Shown piece by piece: positions 1 to 5,733 of a stretch of 5,867 nucleotides of DNA; the stretch's first letter is position 1, and the number at the start of each line of letters is the position of its first letter. Made by a program: the position numbers and the translations under genes. The DNA lies in assembly GCA_039811225.1 (NCBI GenBank), contig JBDHYG010000038.1:1-5867 (forward strand). Reading direction: 5' to 3'. Origin of the DNA: JAFDXJ01 sp039811225. Its GTDB lineage: Bacteria > Bacteroidota > Bacteroidia > Chitinophagales > Chitinophagaceae. The notes below the pieces were generated by a model that saw only the letters and a list, made by a program, of their open reading frames with translations, was not told the DNA's origin and did not search any database.

Positions 1-2
1 CC

Positions 3-1250
3 TTACTTAACTTCATATGAATCCCACAAATCTGATTTTACTTTTACTTCTTTCATCTGGCTCATAAAAATAGCCTGTCCATTACATCTCAAATTTATCA
101 TTCCAAAAATAATCTTATCACTTTTTAAATCTGTTGAACGTGCCAGTTCTGTGGAATAGACAAGTGGACGAATACTTTTTGAATATTTCCCGGCACATCC
201 AATGGCATCGGCCCGCGGATGCGCATGCCCTTCATTATCACCTGATGAAATAACCGTTGCATACGGATTAAGCAGGTTCATAAACATTTCCGAAAAATCG
301 GAGGACCCGTGATGGCATGATTTGGCAACATCCACTTCAAAAGGGTTATTCGGTGCATATTTGCTCATTAAATACTCCTGGGAAGAAGCATTGAGGTCGC
401 CCCCTAATAAAATCTTTCTATTACCAAAGGTTATTTTTAATACCAGGCTATGCCCATTTATAGTCACGCCATCATCTTTCCAATAAACAAAAGCTTTTTT
501 ATGATTCACTAATTCCGTAAAAGGAGCAAGTACATCTATTCGAAAAGTTTTCCCTTCTATTTTCTGCTCAATGATGGTATCACCTTGCTTATAACGCTTG
601 ACACGTTGCACCTGTGCTGATTTTAAGGACTGAATAAAATCAGTCACGTCCCTGTTAAATGAAGCAGGTTCATTTAATTTTAATAAATTATCAAAAATCT
701 TAACCAGGTACCTGGTTCCATCTTTTGAAATTGTATTGCCCAGGCCTGTATCATAAGGATTGTCTTTCGACGCAAATTTTAAAATGCCTGCATGAACAAT
801 AGTACCAAAAGTAAATCGCTTGTCTTTGAGTAGTGAAATAAAGCCTTTGTAATGGTCAATATCAAAATGGCTGATTATTAAATAATCTATATGAATTTTT
901 TGATTTTTATCGAGTAGATAGGTGTATTGCCATTTTGTAAGATAACTAAACATACTGTTATTGGGGCCGCCATCAATTAATATTTTGAGCTTGCCTACTT
1001 CTATTAACACACCATCGCCTTGCCCGACATCTAGAAAGAATAGTTTAAGGCCCATCTGGTCAGTTAAATCAGCTGAACGCATCCAGCCATTTGGCCCGGC
1101 GGTTATTACTTTATACCAATCCCCGTTTTTACTTTCAATTTCTACATAAGTTCCCATTAAAATTTTGTTGATTGGTTTCTTCCCTATACCATTACTTACA
1201 GATTCATAAATTGTAGCTTCATTAACGGCTGCATATTTGTAATTAGGCAT
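3..1250 (-). CDS. SH3-like domain / ComEC-type metallo-beta-lactamase-fold hydrolase (cytoplasmic, function unknown)
   Basis: Complete 415-residue ORF with ATG at 1250 and TAA at 3-5. Residues about 5-62 look like a bacterial SH3 (SH3_3-type) domain, ending in the typical GPNGWMRSADL stretch. Residues about 68-385 form a metallo-beta-lactamase fold of the ComEC/Rec2 subgroup: FLDVGQGDG at 72-80, the metal site SHFDIDH at 127-133 (H128, D130, D132, H133), GGDLN at 283-287 with the probable bridging D285, the CHHGSS motif at 312-317, and HAHP at 342-345. All expected metal ligands are present, so it is probably an active metal-dependent hydrolase, by family analogy a phosphodiesterase or nuclease. 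There is no signal peptide and no hydrophobic segment. It therefore lacks the membrane channel of true ComEC and should be cytoplasmic. The start has no clear ribosome binding site. It is separated from sucC and the small membrane gene by a terminator, so it is probably its own unit and may continue with genes beyond position 1. It is more AT-rich than its neighbours. The substrate is unknown. Confidence 0.9.
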   Translation of the reverse strand: MPNYKYAAVNEATIYESVSNGIGKKPINKILMGTYVEIESKNGDWYKVITAGPNGWMRSADLTDQMGLKLFFLDVGQGDGVLIEVGKLKILIDGGPNNSMFSYLTKWQYTYLLDKNQKIHIDYLIISHFDIDHYKGFISLLKDKRFTFGTIVHAGILKFASKDNPYDTGLGNTISKDGTRYLVKIFDNLLKLNEPASFNRDVTDFIQSLKSAQVQRVKRYKQGDTIIEQKIEGKTFRIDVLAPFTELVNHKKAFVYWKDDGVTINGHSLVLKITFGNRKILLGGDLNASSQEYLMSKYAPNNPFEVDVAKSCHHGSSDFSEMFMNLLNPYATVISSGDNEGHAHPRADAIGCAGKYSKSIRPLVYSTELARSTDLKSDKIIFGMINLRCNGQAIFMSQMKEVKVKSDLWDSYEVK

Positions 1251-1357
1251 TTTAAAAATTTTTTAGGTTAATGGAAAAGTTGAGATAGGCCATATAGACT
1301 GGATAAAATTTTCATCTTCTTGTGGATATCAACCTGTTTTATGTAAGAGCACTTTTG

Positions 1358-1389
1358 CTAATCTAATTTATAGCAAGAGTAAAAACAAA
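1358..1389 (-). promoter_or_regulatory. candidate Bacteroidota promoter for the SH3-MBL gene
   Basis: On the minus strand there is a TTTG (1389-1386), a 20-base spacer, then TAGATTAG (1365-1358). This matches five of the six fixed positions of the Bacteroidota -7 element TAnnTTTG at the usual spacing from the -33 element. It lies just past the terminator of the sucC unit and about 110 bases before the ATG, which is where a separate promoter for this gene would be expected. The region is AT-rich, so a chance match is quite possible. Confidence 0.35.
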
Positions 1390-1406
1390 CCTTTTTTACG
1401 GTACAC

Positions 1407-1437
1407 AAAAAAAGGCTCGTGCCGGCACGAACCTTTT
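1407..1437 (-). terminator. rho-independent terminator of the sucC / small membrane protein unit
   Basis: Positions 1410-1437 form a nearly perfect 14+14 inverted repeat centred on GCCGGC at 1421-1426. Read on the minus strand, the only imperfect position becomes a U-G wobble (1431 with 1416), whereas on the plus strand it is a C-A mismatch. The stem is followed on the minus strand by an uninterrupted run of seven T (1413-1407). Wobble and T run together fix the direction. It starts 26 bases after the stop codon of the 38-codon gene and so ends transcription coming from sucC and that gene. Confidence 0.88.
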
Positions 1438-1463
1438 ATCTTAATTTTAGCAAGCTTAGAAAA

Positions 1464-1580
1464 TCACACATTCTCCTTTACCAGGTAAATAACTACCAGC
1501 CAGATTAAGCCTTTGACCAGGAAGAAAAGAAAGCCTGCAATGCCGATCTTCTTCAAATAATTCTTCCACTTTTCACGCAT
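1464..1580 (-). CDS. 38-residue single-pass membrane protein (hypothetical)
   Basis: ORF of 38 codons with ATG at 1580 and TGA at 1464-1466. The protein begins MREKWKNYLKKIG, a strongly basic amphipathic N-terminus. About 21 hydrophobic residues follow (roughly residues 12-33, including GIAGFLFFLVKGLIWL and then VVIYLV, with one lysine at 23), and it ends KENV. This is the layout of a small single-spanning inner-membrane protein, and positive-inside reasoning puts the N-terminus in the cytoplasm. It starts 51 bases after the sucC stop and ends 26 bases before a strong terminator on the same strand, so it should be transcribed with sucC. No ribosome binding site is evident, as for the other genes here. 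I do not recognise a named family and assign no function. The ORF is short, so chance is not fully excluded, but the sensible topology and the placement just before a terminator make it likely real. Confidence 0.7.
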   Translation of the reverse strand: MREKWKNYLKKIGIAGFLFFLVKGLIWLVVIYLVKENV

Positions 1581-1631
1581 AAATTCTGTTTGTGTGTATG
1601 TACTATTTTTGTTGGAAATAAGTAACGGTGA

Positions 1632-2843
1632 TTAGGCTACGGCTTTCTTTACCAGTTCAGCTGCTTCACTCAGCAAAATGGCGCTTTGTACTTTCAGCCC
1701 GCTTTCATCTATCAGTTTTTTTGCTTCTGCGGCATTTGTTCCCTGCAAACGGACGATAATAGGAATATTGATATTGCCCATTTTATTATATGCTTCAATT
1801 ACCCCGGCTGCAACCCGGTCGCAACGGACTATGCCACCAAAAATATTAATGAGGATAGCTTTTACATTCGGGTCTTTTAAGATGATGCGAAAACCAGCTT
1901 CTACGGTTTGGGCATTGGCGGTGCCACCTACATCCAGGAAGTTAGCAGGTTCCCCACCGCTGAGTTTGATCATATCCATAGTAGCCATGGCCAGGCCGGC
2001 GCCATTTACCATGCAACCTACATTACCATCGAGTTTAACAAAGTTCAGGTTGTATTGGCCGGCTTCTACTTCTGTAGGATCTTCTTCTGTAATATCGCGC
2101 ATGGCAGCCAGGTCGGGATGGCGCATCAGGGCATTATCATCAAGGTTCATTTTACAATCCACGGCAATGATTCTATCATCGCTGGTTTTGAAAAGCGGAT
2201 TTATTTCGAGCATGCTGCAATCGAGCCCGACATAGGCATTGTAAAGATTGGTTACAAATTTTACACAACTCTTGAAAGCTGCCCCACTTAAGCCCAGGTT
2301 AAATGCTATCTTCCGCGCCTGGTAACCTTGTAAACCACCACCGGGATGCACCCATTCTTTAAAGATTTTTTCCGGGGTTTTATGTGCCACTTCTTCTATA
2401 TCCATTCCACCTTCGGTGCTGTACATAATAACATTCCTGCCTTTCCCCCGATCCATTAATATAGATAAATAAAATTCCTTGATTGGGCTTGGCCCGGGAT
2501 AATAAACATCCTGTGCAACCAGAATCTTATTTACTTTTTTTCCTGCTTCCCCGGTTTGGATGGTAACCAGGGTATGGCCTAAAATATTTTTGGCAATGGT
2601 TGACACATCTTCGAGGCTTTTGGCAACGGCCACTCCACGCTGTTCTGTACCACGGATCTTTCCTTTGCCCCGGCCACCTGCATGGATCTGTGCCTTGATA
2701 ACGGCGAAATTATTGTTGGTCTGTGTTTTGATCTGGCGATAGGCTTCTTCCGCAGCCATGACATTGTCCACGGCTATGCCTTCCTGAACAGGTACATTGT
2801 ATTTCTTCAATAATTCTTTGGATTGGTATTCATGCAGGTTCAT
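1632..2843 (-). CDS. sucC: succinyl-CoA ligase (ADP-forming) subunit beta
   Basis: The beta subunit of succinyl-CoA synthetase pairs with SucD to interconvert succinyl-CoA and succinate with substrate-level phosphorylation of a nucleoside diphosphate, in the cytoplasmic TCA cycle. The start is set at ATG 2843, giving the family's typical MNLHEYQSKELL and 403 residues (E. coli SucC has 388). The N-terminal ATP-grasp domain holds K50 and the glycine loop HAGGRGKGK (54-62). The Mg-nucleotide residues N215 (in EINPL) and D229 (in AVDCK) keep the 14-residue spacing of E. coli N199/D213. The C-terminal CoA-ligase domain shows GNVGCMVNGAG (273-283) and IFGGIVRCD (334-342). The extra length falls before N215. 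An in-frame TTG at 2864 would add seven residues, but it lies inside a candidate promoter element and breaks the family N-terminus. The gene starts 42 bases after the M13 peptidase gene ends. sucD is not in the window. Confidence 0.97.
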   Translation of the reverse strand: MNLHEYQSKELLKKYNVPVQEGIAVDNVMAAEEAYRQIKTQTNNNFAVIKAQIHAGGRGKGKIRGTEQRGVAVAKSLEDVSTIAKNILGHTLVTIQTGEAGKKVNKILVAQDVYYPGPSPIKEFYLSILMDRGKGRNVIMYSTEGGMDIEEVAHKTPEKIFKEWVHPGGGLQGYQARKIAFNLGLSGAAFKSCVKFVTNLYNAYVGLDCSMLEINPLFKTSDDRIIAVDCKMNLDDNALMRHPDLAAMRDITEEDPTEVEAGQYNLNFVKLDGNVGCMVNGAGLAMATMDMIKLSGGEPANFLDVGGTANAQTVEAGFRIILKDPNVKAILINIFGGIVRCDRVAAGVIEAYNKMGNINIPIIVRLQGTNAAEAKKLIDESGLKVQSAILLSEAAELVKKAVA

Positions 2844-2861
2844 ATATTGCTTTTTAGGGGG

Positions 2862-2893
2862 CAAATATATGAAAACAATATAGTCTTACCATA
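2862..2893 (-). promoter_or_regulatory. candidate promoter for sucC, overlapping the end of the peptidase gene
   Basis: On the minus strand TATATTTG (2869-2862) is a perfect match to the Bacteroidota -7 element TAnnTTTG. TATG (2893-2890), one base away from the -33 consensus TTTG, precedes it with a 20-base spacer. Transcription would begin about 5-7 bases further on, giving an untranslated leader of only about 10-15 bases before the sucC ATG at 2843. The upstream half of the promoter lies within the last codons and stop codon of the peptidase gene. This would let sucC be expressed independently of the peptidase. Confidence 0.5.
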
Positions 2894-4931
2894 TCCTTAC
2901 CCGCAAACTATCCGGGATATACATTTTATTCGTGGGTTGCACATTAAAAACTTCGTAAAATGCATCCACATCCGAGAAAGGCCCGTTAACCCGGTACTTT
3001 GCCGGTGAATGCACATCTGTTAATAACTGGTTACGTAATTTTTCTTCCCGCGTATGACCCAGCCAGCCTAGGGCATAGCCCAGGAAGAAACGCTTCGCCG
3101 GACTGAGACCGGCAATCGGTACATTTTTCTTGTATTGGTCTGTCAGTTTAAAAGCATCCCAACCTAAAACGATACCGCCCAGGTCGGCGATATTTTCACC
3201 AAGTGTGGCTTTCCCATTGATATGAACAGAATCAACTGGTGTATAGGCAGAGAACTGGTCAATCATTCGTTGAGAGCGCTTGGCAAATTTTTCAGCATCT
3301 TCCTTAGACCACCAATCTTTCAGGTTACCATCCGCATCATACTGCCGGCCTTCATCATCAAAACCATGCGTGATTTCATGGCCAATAGTGGAGGCAGCCG
3401 CATAACCATATACAGTGGCATCATCCAGTTCATCATCGCTGTAGCCGGGAACGGTGAAAATTCCGGCAGGTAAAACTATTTCATTATTAGATGGGTCATA
3501 GTAGGCATTATATGTTTGAGGATACATATCCCATTCATCTTTATTGATGGGTTTGCCTAATTTATTGATTTCATAGGCGTGCCAGAAAGCAGTAACATTA
3601 ATCAGGTTTTGAACATAGCTTTCGGTCCCTATTTTCATGGATGAAAAATCTTTCCATTTATCCGGGTAACCAACTTTCTTACGCATGGCAGCCAGTTTTG
3701 CCAGGGCTTTTTGCTTAGTACTGTCACTCATCCAGGTCAGCTGTTCGATGTGTTGTTTGAAAACGGAACGGATATTTTCAACAAGTTGGGAGTAACGTTC
3801 TTTGGCATTTTCATTGAAATATTTTTTCACATATAATTGCCCCAATAATTCTCCCATTGCATTTTCTTCACTGCGAATGACCCGTTTCCAGCGGGGTTGC
3901 ATTTCTTTCGCACCGGAAAATAATTTGGAGAAATTAAAGTTTTCTTGCACGAAGGCATTGGGTAAAGCGCCGGCAAACGCATCGGCCAGGTTATATTTTA
4001 AATAGGCTTTCCAGGTAGCAATAGGTTCTGACTGTAGTAGTTTTCCGGCAGTGGTATAATATTCCGGTTGACCGATAATAACCGAATCGGCTTTTTCCAG
4101 GCCATTTACCTGTAAATAATTTTTCCAGTCTATAACCGGGGAAACTTTGCCTAATTCACTTACAGCAAATTTATTGTAGTTGGTATAGGGATCACGCAGG
4201 TCTTCCAGCTTACGATGTGAAGCAGCCATTTTTGTTTCCATAGACATGATACTGCCCGCATCTTTGGCGGCTTGTGTGGAATCTTCACCCAATAGGGTAA
4301 GCATTTTGCCCAGGTGTTTTACATAGGCATCACGGATATTTTTTGTAGAGGCATCCGTTTTAAAATAATAATCCCGGTCGGGCAGGCCCAGGCCGGTTTG
4401 CCACAATTGCAAAGCATATTTAGAACTGTTTTTCGCATCCTGGCCGATATAATAAGATATAGGGCCACCTACTCCTATTAGGCTTAAATCGGCAATGGTT
4501 TTTTGCAGGGAGGCTACATCCGTGATTGCATTAATTTCATCTAAATAGGGTTGTAGGGGTTGTATTTTTTGTTGTTCTATTTTAGCAGAGTCCATGGCTG
4601 TTTTCCAGAAGTCACCAATCTTTTGATCGGCTGTGCCTTCTGCGGCATTAGCTTTAGCTGCTGTTTCGGTAATATCACGCAGGCGTTTTTGGTTTTCTTC
4701 AATTACCAACTGGCCGATGCCCCAGGAGCTCTGGTCATTAGGTATCGGATTATTTTTTATCCAGCCTCCATTGGCATAGTCAAAAAAATCATCTGCCGGA
4801 TTTACCGTACTGTCAATATTCGCTGCTAAGACATCTTTTTTTGACCCATTGCCTGTATCATCTGAATTTGTTTTACAACCAACAAACAGGGCACTTGCCA
4901 TGATTGCCCATCCAAAGATTTTATTTTTCAT
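2886..4931 (-). CDS. M13 family zinc metallopeptidase, lipoprotein (neprilysin/PepO-like)
   Basis: Endopeptidase of the neprilysin/endothelin-converting-enzyme family (M13), which typically cleaves oligopeptides. The start is ATG 4931, giving 681 residues; the upstream in-frame TTG at 4940 is not needed and would only lengthen the signal peptide. The N-terminus MKNKIFGWAIMASALFVGC is a lipoprotein signal peptide with lipobox LFVGC and lipidated C19, so the mature protein is anchored in the envelope. Residues about 40-420 fit the M13 N-terminal domain. The catalytic domain follows, with substrate-binding NAYY at 475-478, zinc motif HEITH at 518-522, third zinc ligand E579 and D583 in the GENIADLGG stretch, and the RVNGPFSDVDAFYEVF block near 647-662. 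It ends in RIW, resembling the conserved terminal aromatic of the family. Length and motifs are complete, so it should be active. It is divergent from trmH and lies directly upstream of sucC on the same strand, 42 bases apart with no terminator visible between, so read-through is likely. Confidence 0.96.
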   Translation of the reverse strand: MKNKIFGWAIMASALFVGCKTNSDDTGNGSKKDVLAANIDSTVNPADDFFDYANGGWIKNNPIPNDQSSWGIGQLVIEENQKRLRDITETAAKANAAEGTADQKIGDFWKTAMDSAKIEQQKIQPLQPYLDEINAITDVASLQKTIADLSLIGVGGPISYYIGQDAKNSSKYALQLWQTGLGLPDRDYYFKTDASTKNIRDAYVKHLGKMLTLLGEDSTQAAKDAGSIMSMETKMAASHRKLEDLRDPYTNYNKFAVSELGKVSPVIDWKNYLQVNGLEKADSVIIGQPEYYTTAGKLLQSEPIATWKAYLKYNLADAFAGALPNAFVQENFNFSKLFSGAKEMQPRWKRVIRSEENAMGELLGQLYVKKYFNENAKERYSQLVENIRSVFKQHIEQLTWMSDSTKQKALAKLAAMRKKVGYPDKWKDFSSMKIGTESYVQNLINVTAFWHAYEINKLGKPINKDEWDMYPQTYNAYYDPSNNEIVLPAGIFTVPGYSDDELDDATVYGYAAASTIGHEITHGFDDEGRQYDADGNLKDWWSKEDAEKFAKRSQRMIDQFSAYTPVDSVHINGKATLGENIADLGGIVLGWDAFKLTDQYKKNVPIAGLSPAKRFFLGYALGWLGHTREEKLRNQLLTDVHSPAKYRVNGPFSDVDAFYEVFNVQPTNKMYIPDSLRVRIW

Positions 4932-5004
4932 ATCGTGCAATTTGAGGGGCTAATGTAAGCCAGAAAATAAAAACAGGCTGCATTTTTTGATAAAAGGTGT
5001 ATCG

Positions 5005-5074
5005 GGTGTAAATTCTTTTTTATAAATAGGGCATAAAGAATTTTGTGATGCTTATGGTGTAAATCTTATTTTTA
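5005..5074. repeat. imperfect direct repeat in the divergent intergenic region
   Basis: Two copies of GGTGTAAAT followed by a T-rich stretch occur at 5005-5022 and 5056-5074, with starts 51 bases apart; a shorter AAGGTGTAT lies at 4994-5002. They sit between the divergent peptidase and trmH genes, and the second copy overlaps the candidate trmH promoter. They could be binding sites for a regulator or a chance product of an AT-rich spacer; I cannot distinguish these. The whole 154-base spacer (4932-5085) otherwise shows no gene, and no convincing promoter for the peptidase was found in it. Confidence 0.3.
5042..5074 (+). promoter_or_regulatory. candidate Bacteroidota promoter for trmH
   Basis: TTTG at 5042-5045, a 21-base spacer, then TATTTTTA at 5067-5074, which matches TAnnTTTG at five of six fixed positions. 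Initiation would fall around 5080, only a few bases before the ATG at 5086, so the transcript would be almost leaderless. The leader is A-rich and has no Shine-Dalgarno sequence, which is acceptable in this phylum. Confidence 0.45.
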
Positions 5075-5085
5075 AAAAAAATCAA

Positions 5086-5685
5086 ATGACTCCTGAACGG
5101 ATCCAACGGTTGCAAAAAGTAATTGATCGTCGTCAACCGGGCCTGGCCATTGTACTTGAAAATGTGCATGACCCGCATAATATTTCGGCAGTTATGCGCA
5201 GTTGTGATGCAGTGGGTATCCAGGATGTTTATATCCTGACAACCGAAATTCCCCGTCATAAGAAATGGGGTTTTAAAAGCAGTAGCAGTGCTTCCAAATG
5301 GCTGACCATCCACACGTTTGATGATTTGGATAAATGTATTGCCGCCCTGCGGGCAAATTTTCCCTGTTTGCTGGCAGCCAGCCTTGCTAAAGATAACCGG
5401 AACTTATATGAACTGGACCTTACACAAAATATGGCATTGATATTTGGCAATGAAAAGGATGGAGTGAGTAATGCCATGCTTCGCCAGGTAGATGGTTGTT
5501 TCATTATTCCCCAAATGGGTATTATTCAAAGCCTGAATATTTCAGTCGCTTGTGCTGTTAGCTTGTATGAAGCATACCGTCAAAGAGCGGTAGCAAATAT
5601 GTATGCTACTCCACAAATGTCACCAGCACAACGTTCAACGCTACTGGAACAATGGGGGATTAATGCGGGCAATGAATCTGCATAA
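5086..5685 (+). CDS. trmH: tRNA (guanosine-2'-O)-methyltransferase, TrmH/SpoU family
   Basis: Predicted SPOUT-superfamily methyltransferase that uses S-adenosylmethionine to 2'-O-methylate a tRNA guanosine; in TrmH this is G18 of the D-loop. The 199-residue protein starts at ATG 5086 and keeps the three SpoU motifs. Motif 1 is the stretch HDPHNISAVMRSCDAVG with N32 and the catalytic R38. Motif 2 is IFGNEKDGVS at 119-128 with E123. Motif 3 is IIPQMGIIQSLNISVA at 140-155 with S149 and N151. These align with N35, R41, E124, S150 and N152 of E. coli TrmH, and the opening RRQPGLAIVLENVHDPHN also resembles E. coli TrmH. There is no N-terminal L30e-like substrate-binding domain as in RlmB, which supports TrmH over the rRNA enzymes. 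It is about 30 residues shorter than the E. coli protein, mostly at the C-terminus. It is divergent from the peptidase gene and followed after 48 bases by an Rrf2-type regulator. Confidence 0.92.
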   Translation: MTPERIQRLQKVIDRRQPGLAIVLENVHDPHNISAVMRSCDAVGIQDVYILTTEIPRHKKWGFKSSSSASKWLTIHTFDDLDKCIAALRANFPCLLAASLAKDNRNLYELDLTQNMALIFGNEKDGVSNAMLRQVDGCFIIPQMGIIQSLNISVACAVSLYEAYRQRAVANMYATPQMSPAQRSTLLEQWGINAGNESA

Positions 5686-5696
5686 CAGAAGTTTTG

Positions 5697-5704
5697 TATT
5701 TTTG
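5697..5704 (+). promoter_or_regulatory. possible -7 element upstream of the Rrf2-type regulator
   Basis: TATTTTTG is a perfect match to TAnnTTTG and lies 29 bases before the regulator's ATG, in the gap after trmH. No TTTG is present 19-21 bases upstream (that region is the end of trmH), so the promoter is incomplete by consensus and the gene may also be reached by read-through from trmH. Confidence 0.3.
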
Positions 5705-5733
5705 ATTTTTCCTGTAAAGCACGATCAGTCGAA

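Noticed and set aside
3..1250. Possible ComEC/Rec2 competence DNA channel
   Set aside because: Only the soluble MBL part is present; the multi-spanning competence domain is absent and an SH3-like domain takes its N-terminal place. ComEC-type describes the hydrolase fold only.
1678..2235. 185-codon open frame on the plus strand, antisense to sucC
   Set aside because: It lies wholly inside the well-conserved sucC gene on the other strand, its product is low-complexity in style with no recognisable motif, and no promoter or spacing supports it. It is a shadow of sucC codon usage.
4929..5085. Promoter for the M13 peptidase (TACATTAG on the minus strand at 4957-4950)
   Set aside because: It matches five of six -7 positions, but no TTTG-like element lies 19-21 bases upstream, so I do not list it as a feature.
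5020..5313. 97-codon open frame on the minus strand across the trmH start
   Set aside because: It is antisense to the conserved first motif of trmH and to its promoter region, and the product has no features of a real protein.
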